Assembly: GCA_927353735.1 (NCBI GenBank)
Contig: CAKMIA010000005.1
Location: 1-64,000 of the forward strand
Length of the DNA: 64,000 bases
Direction: 5' to 3'
From: an uncultured Veillonellaceae bacterium
Lineage (GTDB): Bacteria; Bacillota; Negativicutes; Veillonellales; Dialisteraceae
The translations under genes and the position numbers were made by a program. The notes beneath the pieces were generated by a model that saw only the letters and a list, made by a program, of their open reading frames with translations, was not told the origin of the DNA and did no database searches. Positions 17,058 to 27,300 of this stretch are shown here, one piece after another; positions within the stretch are counted from its first letter, which is position 1, and each line of letters opens with the position of its first letter.

Positions 17058-18076
<1,019 letters not shown>

Positions 18077-18080
<4 letters not shown>

Positions 18081-18898
18081 GCGCACTGCTTGAGATCGAA
18101 AATCTGACGAAAACTTTCCGCACCCGCGGCTTTTTCGGCAAGGTGAAGGAGGTGCACGCCCTGAACGGCGTGTCCCTCACCATTCATAAAGGAGAATCCA
18201 TCGGCATCGTGGGCGAGTCCGGCTGCGGGAAATCCACGCTGGCCAATCTCATCGTCCGTCTGGAGGAGCCCACGTCAGGCACCATCCGCCTCGACGGCAA
18301 GGACATCACCCATCTGAAGGAAGAGGAGCTCCGGCCGCTCCGCCGGCGCATCCAGATCGTATTCCAGGACCCGTACTCCTCGCTGTCCCCACGCATGACC
18401 ATCGGTCAGATCGTGGCTGAGCCGATGCGCGTCCTCGGCGGCCACAGCGAGGCGGAGATCCGGGAGAGGGCGGAAACGCTTCTCCACATGGTAGGCCTCC
18501 AGCCAGGAGCGCTCGCCCGGTATCCCCACGAATTTTCCGGCGGGCAGCGCCAGCGCATTTCCATCGCCCGGGCGCTCATGACCGAGCCGGAGATCCTCAT
18601 TCTGGACGAACCGACCTCCGCGCTGGACGTGTCCGTACAGGCGCAGGTGCTCAATATCCTCACGGACCTGCGGGAGAAGCTGCACCTCACCTATCTGTTC
18701 ATTTCCCACAATCTGGCGGTGGTGAAATACATCTCCGACCAGACCGTGGTCATGCGCCGCGGCGAGGTGGTGGAAATGGGGCCGTCCGACCGCATCCTCA
18801 CAGCGCCCTCCGAGAAGTACACCCGGGAGCTCATCGAGGCTGTGCCCATGATCGGCAAGCCCTTCCGCCTCCTGGAAGACCCGGCGGAATCGCTGTGA
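18077..18898 (+). CDS. Peptide ABC transporter ATPase (DppF-like)
   Basis: 273 residues with Walker A GESGCGKST, signature FSGGQRQR, Walker B LILDEPTSALD and ISHNLAVV. It lacks the C-terminal cysteine extension of its partner. It is the last transporter component and is followed 12 bp later by the serine hydrolase, so it is in the same operon. Confidence 0.95.
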
Positions 18899-18910
18899 GG
18901 AGGGGATGCC

Positions 18911-20362
18911 ATGACAACCGATGAATTGAACGGACTGAAGCGGCTCATCGAACGCATGATGGGCTATTACAGCATCCCCGGATGCGCCATGGCCGTCATC
19001 GACGGCGATGACACCTATTATCTGCATTTCGGCCTGCGCGACGTGGAAGCCGGTGCGGCCTTTGACGGGAATACCGTCTCCGGCATAGGCTCCTGCTCGA
19101 AATCCATGACCGCCTGCGCGGCGCTCCGTCTGGCCGACAAGGGAGTGCTGGATATCGACGCGCCCATCGCCTCCTACGTGCCGGGCTTTGCCCTGTGGGA
19201 CGAGCACGCCTCCGCCATGGTGACGCTCCGGGACCTCCTGTGCCACCGCACGGGCGTCGCCGGCCATGACGGCGCCTGGCCGGACAACAGCATTTCCCGC
19301 ACGGACTTCCTCCGCCGCCTGAAATATCTGGAGCCGAACGCGCCGTTCCGCACGGTGGCGCAGTACAGCAATACCATGTACGCCGCCGCCGGGGGCGTGA
19401 TGGAAGCCGTGACGGGCCGGAAATGGGAGGACATCCTCTGGGAGGAGATCTTCGAGCCTCTCGGCATGACCCACACCTACTGCCTTATGGGCGGCGCGGA
19501 AAAAGAGACCGATCTGGCCGTGCCCTACCGGTGGCAGGAGGGCCTGCGCCGCATGGCCCGCTGGAATATCGACATGGCCGGGCCGTGCGGCTCCGTGATG
19601 AGCACCGCCTGGGACATGGCGAAATGGCTTGCCTTCCACATCCGCGGCGGAATGGCCGGGGACCGGGCGCTGCTCACGCCGTCCCGCTTCCTCGACATGC
19701 ACACGCCGCAGATCCTCATGGACTATCCCCACGTGCGCGGCGGCCGCTCCCTCGGCTACGGGCTGGGATGGCGCGTCATGGAATACCACGGCCACATCGT
19801 GCAGCAGCACACTGGAAAGATCGAAGGGTACAGCGCGTTCCAGTTCTATCTCCCCGGCTCGGGGAAGGGCGCGGTGTATCTCCAGAATCTCCACGCCCCG
19901 GACAATCCCTTCATCTTCGCCGTGCAGGGCTATCTGCTGGACGCCTTCACCGGGCGGCCGGAGGACGACTGGTACGCGGTCTATACGGAAAAAAAGCGGG
20001 ACCATGCGCCGGAGGATATGTACCACCATCTGGAGCACGACTACATGCCCGCAGAGACCATTCCCGGCACGGCGCCCTCCCATCCCGCAGCGGACTACGC
20101 CGGCGTCTACGAAAATCCCGGCTACGGCCTCTTCCGCGTGCGGGAGGAGGCGGGCCGCCTCGTGCTGGACGAACGGGCCGTGGCGGGGCTGCCTCTCACC
20201 CACGTCCACTACGACACCTTCCGCGTGGAAGGCATCAAGGAGGACACCGACCTCTACACCCTGCCGCTCACCTTCTTCGCCGAGGCAGACGGAAAGATCG
20301 GCGGCTTCACCCTGATGCTGGAGCCGAAGGTGGCGCCCGTCCGGTTCCGGAAGGTACGGTAA
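18911..20362 (+). CDS. Serine hydrolase of the beta-lactamase/penicillin-binding family (peptidase-like)
   Basis: 483 residues. The nucleophile motif SxxK is S61-C-S-K64 and the second motif YxN is Y153-S-N155; HTGKIEG may be the third (HxG). A smaller C-terminal domain (about 390-483) resembles the DUF3471-type extension. No signal peptide is visible, so it probably acts in the cytoplasm. That, and its place after a peptide importer, argue for cleaving imported (possibly D-amino-acid) peptides rather than antibiotic resistance. The start follows GAGGAGGGG. Confidence 0.88.
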   Translation: MTTDELNGLKRLIERMMGYYSIPGCAMAVIDGDDTYYLHFGLRDVEAGAAFDGNTVSGIGSCSKSMTACAALRLADKGVLDIDAPIASYVPGFALWDEHASAMVTLRDLLCHRTGVAGHDGAWPDNSISRTDFLRRLKYLEPNAPFRTVAQYSNTMYAAAGGVMEAVTGRKWEDILWEEIFEPLGMTHTYCLMGGAEKETDLAVPYRWQEGLRRMARWNIDMAGPCGSVMSTAWDMAKWLAFHIRGGMAGDRALLTPSRFLDMHTPQILMDYPHVRGGRSLGYGLGWRVMEYHGHIVQQHTGKIEGYSAFQFYLPGSGKGAVYLQNLHAPDNPFIFAVQGYLLDAFTGRPEDDWYAVYTEKKRDHAPEDMYHHLEHDYMPAETIPGTAPSHPAADYAGVYENPGYGLFRVREEAGRLVLDERAVAGLPLTHVHYDTFRVEGIKEDTDLYTLPLTFFAEADGKIGGFTLMLEPKVAPVRFRKVR

Positions 20363-20373
20363 AAATGATACAG

Positions 20374-20400
20374 ACCGGCTGCTTCGGCGGCCGGTTTTTT
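20374..20400 (+). terminator. Terminator of the peptide-transporter/hydrolase operon
   Basis: A 9-bp stem (20374-20382 with 20387-20395, one G-U pair), TTCG loop and six T. Confidence 0.9.
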
Positions 20401-20515
20401 CGCGCCTGCGCGCCGGCGGAATTTAGGAAAATTTAATTCATAACAGGGACGCGGTGACAGGACATGGACCGCTGTAACTCTTATAACGGGCAGACGGCGT
20501 TTTTCCGCCGGGGAT

Positions 20516-20553
20516 GGCAGGATCGGGGAAAGCGCCGGTCCTGCCTGATTTTT
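20516..20553 (+). terminator. Orphan strong hairpin with T-tail
   Basis: An 11-bp stem with one G-U pair (20516-20526 with 20535-20545) followed by TGATTTTT. No gene ends here; the nearest stop is 150 bp upstream and already has a terminator. It could end an unannotated short transcript from 20400-20515. Confidence 0.55.
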
Positions 20554-20671
20554 CACGGATATCCATGAGCGGCACTTCTTTCTTTATGAGAAAATAAGAA
20601 ATAAAAATTTAGAAAATTATGAAAGAAATGCTTCTGCCGTGAAGCGCGGGGAAAGCGGGGCCGGAGGCGGA

Positions 20672-20700
20672 TTGATAGCGGGGGGAGACGCTGATACAAT
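20672..20700 (+). promoter_or_regulatory. Promoter of the SLH porin gene
   Basis: TTGATA (20672-20677) and TACAAT (20695-20700) are 17 bp apart. An A/T-rich block (20585-20625) lies farther upstream. The leader is about 80 nt and GC-rich with several possible hairpins. Confidence 0.7.
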
Positions 20701-20788
20701 CAGAACAAGGCCGCAGGGCAGCCCGCAGGGAAAGGGGCTGACGGGCCGGAATGGCCGGAACCGGCGGCCGGAAAGAAAGGAGATGGAT

Positions 20789-22021
20789 ATGAAAAAACTG
20801 TGGTTTATGGTCGCCGCGGCGCTGGCTGCGGGCGGGACGGCTTCTGCTGCCAATCCCTTCCGGGATGTGCCGGCGGACAGCTGGGCGTATCAGGCGGTGA
20901 GCACGCTGTCTGACAGGGGGCTCGTGGAAGGCTATCCGGACGGCACGTTCCGGGGAGAGCAGGCGATCACCCGCTACGAGATGGCGCAGATCACGGCCCG
21001 GCTCATGGCGAAGGAGGAGCAGTACGGCGCGGAGGAGCGCGCCCTGATCGACCGGCTTGCGGCGGAGTACGCGGAGGAGCTGGACAGTCTGGGCGTCGCC
21101 GTGGCGGAGCTGGAGAGAAAGACCGGGCAGATCTCCTGGTCGGGCGATTCCCGGATGCGCTACAAGGAGGATACCCGGGGCAAAAGCACCTGGGACGGCC
21201 GGGTGCGCATCACGGCGCAGGGAGCGGTGAATGACAACACCACCGTGACGGGCCGTTTTTCCTCGGGCAATGTGAATTTCAAGAAGGACAGCGGCGGAAA
21301 GGTCAGAATGGACCGCCTGAATGTGCGCCACGATTTCGGCGACGCGGCGGTCGTGCTCGGCCGGTATGAGCTGGACATGGGCACGCAGGCCACCTGGCTC
21401 CAGGGAAGCGCCTTCGACGGCGCGGAGGGGCAGCTGGCTCTGGGGGCGGACAGCTCCCTCCGGTTCGGCTTCGGGCGCTTCAGCGACGCCATTCCGGCGG
21501 ACCCCACCGGGACCTTCCATAAGGTGGATGCCTTCTATGCGCAGGCAAAGACGGATCTCCACGGGGCGCAGCTCGGCGTGGACTATTTCCGCACTGCCGG
21601 CTTCATGGAGGACGGCAGCCGGCGCTCCGCCAATGTGATCGGCGGCAATCTTACGATCCCCGTGGGGGATTTCCGCGTGTTCGGCGATTATTACCGGGAC
21701 ACGAAGGGACCGGGCGAGCCGCGGATCTGGGCGGCCGGCGCGGGCTACGGCACGGCGGACCGGAAGAAGCCGGGCTCCTTCGGCGTCGACGTGGGATACT
21801 ACGATGTGGAGAAGGGGCTGTATCATCAGTATATGTCCGGCCTCGATATCGACGATTCGGTGTTCCTGCAGGACGGCCATTTCTGGCTCGCCACGGGAAC
21901 GGTGACGCTCATGCCGAACGTGATGCTCCACGGGGAGTGGGCTTTCGCGTATACGCCGGAGGGCAGCGGCTCGAAGGAGCTGTCCGATGCATGGGAGCTG
22001 TCCCTCGTGTACAAATTCTGA
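20789..22021 (+). CDS. SLH-domain outer-membrane porin
   Basis: 410 residues. A signal peptide (MKKLWFMVAAALAAGG..ASA) is followed by one SLH domain (about 24-80, with DSWAYQAVSTLSDRGLVEGYPDGTF and TRYEMAQ). Then come a short coiled segment and a beta-barrel region ending in aromatic LSLVYKF. Negativicutes tether the outer membrane to peptidoglycan through such SLH porins, so this is a strong lineage marker. I start at ATG 20789, 6 nt after AAAGGAG; the ATG at 20783 abuts the ribosome site. Confidence 0.92.
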   Translation: MKKLWFMVAAALAAGGTASAANPFRDVPADSWAYQAVSTLSDRGLVEGYPDGTFRGEQAITRYEMAQITARLMAKEEQYGAEERALIDRLAAEYAEELDSLGVAVAELERKTGQISWSGDSRMRYKEDTRGKSTWDGRVRITAQGAVNDNTTVTGRFSSGNVNFKKDSGGKVRMDRLNVRHDFGDAAVVLGRYELDMGTQATWLQGSAFDGAEGQLALGADSSLRFGFGRFSDAIPADPTGTFHKVDAFYAQAKTDLHGAQLGVDYFRTAGFMEDGSRRSANVIGGNLTIPVGDFRVFGDYYRDTKGPGEPRIWAAGAGYGTADRKKPGSFGVDVGYYDVEKGLYHQYMSGLDIDDSVFLQDGHFWLATGTVTLMPNVMLHGEWAFAYTPEGSGSKELSDAWELSLVYKF

Positions 22022-22026
22022 GCAGC

Positions 22027-22058
22027 AAAAAAGAACGCCTGCGGGCGTTCTTTTTTTT
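22027..22058. terminator. Bidirectional terminator between the SLH porin and the second ABC operon
   Basis: A 7-bp stem (22033-22039 with 22044-22050), TGCG loop, eight T on the plus side and six A (T on the minus strand) on the other. It serves both converging units. Confidence 0.92.
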
Positions 22059-22064
22059 GTGCCG

Positions 22065-22868
22065 TCACTGAAAGAGCTCCGGCGGCAGGATCTTGTTTTT
22101 TCCTTCTTCCACGGAAAAGACGGAGGCGATGAGCTTCTGCGCATAGGGGGACTTCGCTTCCCGGAGGCCGCGGATGGTCTCCACCTCCCGGCCCTGCTTC
22201 ATGACGAGGATGCGGTCGCAGAACTGGTCGGCCAGATAGAGATCGTGGCAGATGAAGAGGTAGGCGAGGTGCTTTTCCTGCTGAAGCGTCCGCAGCAGGG
22301 CGATGATATGGGCCTGCACGGAGACGTCCAGCGCGGACGTGGCTTCATCGAGGATGATGAGCTCCGGCTCGAGGGCGAGCGCCCGGGCGATGGCCACGCG
22401 CTGGCGCTGGCCGCCGGACATGTGGTGCGGGTAGCGGCCGGCGAAGTCCTCCGGCAGATCGACGAGGCGGAGCAGCTCCCGCGCTTTATCCGGCACGTCC
22501 CGGGAGCGGATCAGTCCGAAATTCAGGAGGGGCTCGCAGAGGATGTCCCGGACGCGGAGCTTCGGGTCGAGCGCGGTGGACGGGTCCTGAAAGACCATCT
22601 GGACCGAGCGCCGGTGCTGGCGGAGCGCCTCGCCGGAGAGCGCGGTCACGTCCTCCCCGCGGAAGAGAATGCGTCCTGCGGTGGGCACCTCGAGGCGGGT
22701 CAGGATGCGGGCGAGCGTCGATTTCCCCGAGCCGGACTCGCCCACGATGCCGAGGGTCTCGCCGCGGCGGACAGAAAAGGTGATATCGTCCACGGCGGTG
22801 AGCGTGCGGCCGCCCCCGAGGGGAAACCGCTTGGTGATGTGTTCCATACGGAGGATCTCTTCGTTCAT
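22065..22868 (-). CDS. ABC transporter ATPase (DppF/NikE-like), second importer
   Basis: 267 residues with Walker A GESGSGKST, signature MSGGQRQR, Walker B LIILDEATSALD and ICHDLYL. In Walker B, EATSALD replaces the common EPTSALD; the catalytic glutamate follows in normal register. The start at 22868 overlaps the preceding gene's stop (ATGA) and has GGGAGG upstream. It is last in a five-gene minus-strand operon. Confidence 0.94.
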   Translation of the reverse strand: MNEEILRMEHITKRFPLGGGRTLTAVDDITFSVRRGETLGIVGESGSGKSTLARILTRLEVPTAGRILFRGEDVTALSGEALRQHRRSVQMVFQDPSTALDPKLRVRDILCEPLLNFGLIRSRDVPDKARELLRLVDLPEDFAGRYPHHMSGGQRQRVAIARALALEPELIILDEATSALDVSVQAHIIALLRTLQQEKHLAYLFICHDLYLADQFCDRILVMKQGREVETIRGLREAKSPYAQKLIASVFSVEEGKNKILPPELFQ

Positions 22869-23647
22869 GACAGGCCTCCCGGTCCGGGCACGGCCGCGAG
22901 GAGCCGGCGGGTGTAATCGGTCTGCGGCCGGTAGATGACGTCCTCGGCGGGGCCGTATTCCACAGGGCGGCCGTCCTTCATGACGAGGATGCGGTCGGCC
23001 ATGTAGGCGGCGACGCCCAGATTGTGGGTGACGATGAGGATCGCCGTATTCACGGAGCGGGCGGCGTCCATCATTTCCTTCACGATCTGCGCCTGGGTGG
23101 TCACGTCGAGAGCGCTGGTGGGCTCGTCGGCGAGGAGGAGCTTCGGCCGGAGCGCCATGGCGAAGGCGATGCCCACGCGCTGGCGCATGCCGCCGGAGAG
23201 CTCGAAGGGGTAGCTTTTCAGGATGCGCTCCGGGTCGGGGAGGCGCACCATGGCGAGCATGGACGTCATGAGGGCGTGCGCTTCGGCGGGGTTCTTCACG
23301 CCGTGGATGGAGAGATAGTCCCGGAACTGGCGGCCGATGGAGCGGATGGGATTCATCATGGCGCCGCAGTCCTGAAAGATCATGGCCACGTCCGGCCCGC
23401 ATAGTTCGCGGTGTCTGGCCGGCGACTGGGCCCGGGTGTCCTCGCCCTGAAAGAAAACCGTTCCCTCCGCGATGTGGCCGCCGCCGGGCAGGATGTGCAT
23501 GATGGACCGGATGATGGTGGTCTTGCCGGAGCCCGATTCGCCCACGATGGCGAGCACCTCGCCCGCGTCGAGCGTGAAGGACACGTCCCGCACGACCGGG
23601 GGCCGCCTTCCGTAGGCGATGCCCAGCTGTTTCACTTCAAGAAGCAT
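22865..23647 (-). CDS. ABC transporter ATPase (DppD/NikD-like), second importer
   Basis: 260 residues with Walker A GESGSGKTT, signature LSGGMRQR, Walker B LLLADEPTSALD and VTHNLGV. It is much shorter than the DppD at 17058 and lacks the C-terminal oligopeptide cysteine domain, as in nickel-type or shorter peptide importers. It pairs with the adjacent ATPase. Confidence 0.93.
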   Translation of the reverse strand: MLLEVKQLGIAYGRRPPVVRDVSFTLDAGEVLAIVGESGSGKTTIIRSIMHILPGGGHIAEGTVFFQGEDTRAQSPARHRELCGPDVAMIFQDCGAMMNPIRSIGRQFRDYLSIHGVKNPAEAHALMTSMLAMVRLPDPERILKSYPFELSGGMRQRVGIAFAMALRPKLLLADEPTSALDVTTQAQIVKEMMDAARSVNTAILIVTHNLGVAAYMADRILVMKDGRPVEYGPAEDVIYRPQTDYTRRLLAAVPGPGGLS

Positions 23648-23678
23648 GGAGTCCTCCTTTTATAAGGGAAATGCGCGG

Positions 23679-25244
23679 TCAGAGACCGGCGGGGCGGATG
23701 TCCTTCGTGATCCAGTAGTAATCCGCCGGCAGGATGCGCGCCCCTTCGATGCGGCTGCTGAAGACCATATTGGTCTTGGGATAGCCGTAGATGATGGCCG
23801 CGCCGTCGTCGAGGAGGATCTGCTGCATGCGGATGATCAGGTCGCGCCGGCGGGCCGGGTCGAATTCCACGGCGAGCGCATCGGAGAGCGCGTCGTATTC
23901 CGCATTGCTGTAGCCGGAGCCGTTCTGGGGATTGCGGCCGTCTGCATTCGTTTTCCAGTACCAGTTGAGATAGACCTCCGGATCGCCCGTATTGGCGGTG
24001 AGGATATTGGAAATGATCAGATCGTATTCGCCCCGCTTGGACATACCGTCCAGCACATTGTAGTCCACGGACTGGAGTTTGATGTCGATGCCCACCTTCC
24101 GGGCGTCCGCCTGGGTCGCCTCGGCAAAGAGAGGCAGCTCCGCGCGGCTGGAATAGTAGACGTAGTTCAGCTCCAGCTTCTGTCCGTCCTTTTCGCGGAT
24201 GCCGTCGCCGTCGGTGTCCTTCCAGCCGGCCTCCTCAAGGAGCCGGGCGGCCCGTTCCGGATCGTACGCATTGGGGTCCTTCAGCTCATTGAAGCCGTAG
24301 TCCAGAGAGGGCGGCACGGCCGGGCCGCCGGGGATGAAGGTCCCCTTCAGCAGCACGTCGGCGTAGGTCCGGCGGTCGCAGGCGGAAATGAGGGCGTCCC
24401 GGACCCGCTGGTCGCTCAGGATATGGCCGGGGGCCACATTGAACCGGGCCAGTACGGAGCGGAGCGAGGAGATCTCGGAAATGGTGTATTTCCCCTTGTC
24501 CTCGAAGAGAGGCAGGTCGCCGGGGCTCACGTTTACGATGAGGTCGGTCTCGCCGGACTGGAGGGAGAGGGCCCGCGTATTGGGATCGTCGATGGAGGGG
24601 ATCTCCAGATGCCGGAAGGGCACCTCGCCACCCCAGTAATGGGGATTGGCCTCGAGGGAGGCGTGGGACCGGGAGAAGGATTTCACGACGTAGGGGCCGG
24701 TGGCGACGGGGCCGTCCTTCCGGTAATCCCGGTCCGTGACGGAGGTGTCGATGATGAGGAACAGCGGGTCCGCCAGAATGCCTGGAAGACCGGGGACGGG
24801 CATGGCCGTGCGGATCGTGAGGTCCTGTCCGTTGGCCTCAATGGAATCGTAGGTGAAATAGGTGGTGGCCCGGTCGGATTTTTCAAAGACCCGCTCGATG
24901 GAGGCCTTCGCCGCTTCGGCGGTCAGGGGCCGGCCGTTGGAGAAGGCCACGCCGTCCCGGATGCGGAAGGTCCAGGTGAGGCCGTCGTCGGAGACGCGCC
25001 AGCTCTCTGCGAGGAACGGCTGGGGCTTCATCTGCTCGTCGAAGCGGGTGAGGCACTCGCCGATGCCGTAGCGCACGACCACCCAGCCGAAATAATTGTC
25101 GGTGGGCTCGAGGCTGTCTGCAAAATTGGTGACGCCCACCCGGAGGGTGTCGGAGGGGGCTCCTTTGCCGCCGCAGCCGGAAAGGCCGAGAAGGGCCGCG
25201 CCGGTGAGCGCGGCGGAAATCATCAGTTTGACGGTGGTATTCAT
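23679..25244 (-). CDS. ABC transporter substrate-binding lipoprotein (family 5), second importer
   Basis: 521 residues with lipobox LGLSGC and the SBP_bac_5 fold (SWRVSDDGLTWTFRIRDG and AFSNGRPLTAEAAKASIERVF). Substrate is uncertain: nickel, metallophore and peptide binders share this fold, and no diagnostic ligand residues can be read. It sits between the permeases and the ATPases. The start follows AAAGGAG. Confidence 0.9.
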   Translation of the reverse strand: MNTTVKLMISAALTGAALLGLSGCGGKGAPSDTLRVGVTNFADSLEPTDNYFGWVVVRYGIGECLTRFDEQMKPQPFLAESWRVSDDGLTWTFRIRDGVAFSNGRPLTAEAAKASIERVFEKSDRATTYFTYDSIEANGQDLTIRTAMPVPGLPGILADPLFLIIDTSVTDRDYRKDGPVATGPYVVKSFSRSHASLEANPHYWGGEVPFRHLEIPSIDDPNTRALSLQSGETDLIVNVSPGDLPLFEDKGKYTISEISSLRSVLARFNVAPGHILSDQRVRDALISACDRRTYADVLLKGTFIPGGPAVPPSLDYGFNELKDPNAYDPERAARLLEEAGWKDTDGDGIREKDGQKLELNYVYYSSRAELPLFAEATQADARKVGIDIKLQSVDYNVLDGMSKRGEYDLIISNILTANTGDPEVYLNWYWKTNADGRNPQNGSGYSNAEYDALSDALAVEFDPARRRDLIIRMQQILLDDGAAIIYGYPKTNMVFSSRIEGARILPADYYWITKDIRPAGL

Positions 25245-25262
25245 GAAGGGGCTCCTTTCTTG

Positions 25263-26096
25263 TCAGGCCTGCTCATCCCGGGGGTCCAGCACATCGCGGA
25301 GAGCGTCGCCCCAGAGGTTGAAGATCACGACGGAAATAAAGATGGCGGCGCCGGGGAAGATCATGAGCCACGGCGCGGTCTGGAGGTGCTGCCGCCCCTC
25401 GCTGATCATGGCGCCCCATTCGGGCGCGGGTGGCTGGGTGCCGAAGCCGAGGAAGGACAGCCCGGACAGCTCGAGCATGAGCGCGCCGATATCGGCTGCG
25501 GCGGTAATGATGAGAAGGGGCAGCAGATTCGGCAGGATGTGCCGCCGGAGGATGTGGAAGGGCGTACCGCCGTTCACCCGGGCCGCGGCGATGTATTCAT
25601 TCTGCTTCACCTTGAGCACGAGGCTCCGGGAGAGGCGGGCATACTTGGGCCAGGTGGCGCAGGTCAGGGCGAGGACGGCATTTATCATGCTGCCGCCGAT
25701 GATGCCTGCGATGGCGATGGCCAGAAGCACGCCGGGGAAGGAAATGAAAATGTCTGCCAGACGCATGATGACTGCATCGGTCCGCCCGCCGAGATAGCCT
25801 GAGAGGACGCCCAGCGCCGTGCCGACCGTAAAGACCAGCCCCACCAGAAGAAAGACGCTGGCCAGCGAGGCCCGCGCGCCGTAGAGGACGCGGGAGAAGC
25901 AGTCCCGGCCGAGCTTGTCCGTGCCGAAGAGATGCTCCGCCGACGGGGGCAGAAAGGCGTTTTTCAGATCCGCGTCGATCGGATGGTACGAGGTGAGAAG
26001 CGGCGCAAAGACCGCCGCGCCGAGCAGCAGCAGCGCCAGAACCGTAAAGACGGCGAACTGCCGGTTCGTGCGGAGGCCGCGGATGAGCTCATTCAT
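25263..26096 (-). CDS. ABC transporter permease (DppC/NikC-like), second importer
   Basis: 277 residues with about six helices. AEHLFGTDKLGRDCFSRVLYGARAS is the family signature and NGGTPFHILRRHILPN the coupling loop. The start MNELIRG at 26096 overlaps the end of the upstream permease by 8 nt and has GGAGGTGCC upstream on the minus strand. Confidence 0.93.
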   Translation of the reverse strand: MNELIRGLRTNRQFAVFTVLALLLLGAAVFAPLLTSYHPIDADLKNAFLPPSAEHLFGTDKLGRDCFSRVLYGARASLASVFLLVGLVFTVGTALGVLSGYLGGRTDAVIMRLADIFISFPGVLLAIAIAGIIGGSMINAVLALTCATWPKYARLSRSLVLKVKQNEYIAAARVNGGTPFHILRRHILPNLLPLLIITAAADIGALMLELSGLSFLGFGTQPPAPEWGAMISEGRQHLQTAPWLMIFPGAAIFISVVIFNLWGDALRDVLDPRDEQA

Positions 26097-27042
26097 GGGG
26101 CACCTCCTTCCGGCGGAGACGGGGGTCGAGCAGGGCATAGGACAGATCCACCAGCATATTGATGAGCATGTACATGCCGGCGATCCAGACGACGATCCCC
26201 TGCAGCAGGCGGATGTCTCGGTATTCGATGGCCTTCACCGCCAGCAGGCCGAGGCCCTGCCAGCCGAATACGATCTCCACCACTGCCGCGCCGCCGAGGA
26301 GGCTCCCGATGGAGAGCCCGTAGAGCGTGACCAGCGGGAGGAGCGCATTGGGAAGGACCTCCCGGAGAAGAATGCGGAGCTCGCTCATGCCGCGGGCGCG
26401 GGCGCCCATGACATAGTCCTGTCCGAGCTCCTCCAGCACGGCGCTCCGCACCTGACGGGTATATTTCGCCGTCATGCTGATGGCCAGCGTGAGCGCCGGC
26501 AGAAAGACCGTATCCCAGCGGATGGTGCTCGATACGATGGGGAAAAGGCCCAGTTTCAGCCCGAAGAACCACAGCAGCATCAGGCCCAGCCAGAAGCCGG
26601 GGATGGAGATGCCGAAAAAAGTCACGCCGCGGATGAGGAAATCGGGCAGACGGTTCCGGTGATACGCCGACAGGATGCCCAGCGGCAGCGAGAGCAGCGT
26701 CATCAGGAAAAGGGAGAGCGCCGCCAGCGACAGGGTCGCCGGGAGGCTTTCCAGGATCTTGTCCACCACGGGCTTCCGCGCCATGTACGAGAAGCCCAGA
26801 TTGCCCTGCACGGCGTTCAGCATCCAGTGGCCGAACTGCACAAAGAAGGGCTGGTCGAGGCCGAGCTCCCGCGTCACGGCGTCGATCTGTTCCTGAGAGA
26901 CCACGGCGTCCTCGGCGCCGGTGATGATCTGCCGGGCCAGGTCCTCCGTACCGAGCATGGTGATGGCAAACATGATGAAGCTGATGCCTGTGAGGGTGAT
27001 GACCGTTTGGATGACATATTTGCCGAGCAGGCGGAGACGCAA
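26089..27042 (-). CDS. ABC transporter permease (DppB/NikB-like), second importer
   Basis: About 317 residues with six helices, GLDQPFFVQFGHWMLNAVQGNLG and the coupling loop ARGMSELRILLREVLPNA. It is the first gene of the minus-strand operon. Start choice: AAAGGAGG lies only 1 nt before ATG 27048 but 7 nt before TTG 27042, so TTG 27042 (reading MRLRLLGKYV) is the more plausible initiation codon. The upstream region is an A/T-rich divergent promoter zone. Confidence 0.9.
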   Translation of the reverse strand: MRLRLLGKYVIQTVITLTGISFIMFAITMLGTEDLARQIITGAEDAVVSQEQIDAVTRELGLDQPFFVQFGHWMLNAVQGNLGFSYMARKPVVDKILESLPATLSLAALSLFLMTLLSLPLGILSAYHRNRLPDFLIRGVTFFGISIPGFWLGLMLLWFFGLKLGLFPIVSSTIRWDTVFLPALTLAISMTAKYTRQVRSAVLEELGQDYVMGARARGMSELRILLREVLPNALLPLVTLYGLSIGSLLGGAAVVEIVFGWQGLGLLAVKAIEYRDIRLLQGIVVWIAGMYMLINMLVDLSYALLDPRLRRKEVPHE

Positions 27043-27164
27043 ATCCATTCCTCCTTTCTGAAATGCCGCACGGAGATGCGCGGCGCTGTGAGAGACCGCA
27101 GGAGACCGGCCGTTCTGCCTGCGGCGGACCGGAGCCAGACAGGGCAGCGGCCGCAGTAATTCAT

Positions 27165-27290
27165 GAATTCTTAAAATATTATAGCATAAAATTAGAAAAT
27201 ACATTATAATATTCTAAGGTAAAACAAATGAAAAACTTATAAACATAATAATATTTAGGATAGATATAGAAATCGATTAAGAATGACCGG
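27165..27290. promoter_or_regulatory. A/T-rich divergent promoter region
   Basis: Roughly 125 bp of strongly A/T-rich DNA in an otherwise GC-rich window, between the divergent ABC operon and the aspartoacylase-family gene. It holds TATAAT on plus at 27205-27210 and on minus at 27183-27178. No good -35 element is visible. The 27049-27164 part is ordinary GC-rich leader. Confidence 0.5.
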
Positions 27291-27300
27291 GAGGTATCAC

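Noticed and set aside
22065..27048. Naming the second ABC importer a nickel transporter
   Set aside because: The short DppD-like ATPase fits nickel or peptide types, but no nickel-ligand residues, NikR site or nickel-enzyme genes are visible. The substrate is left open.
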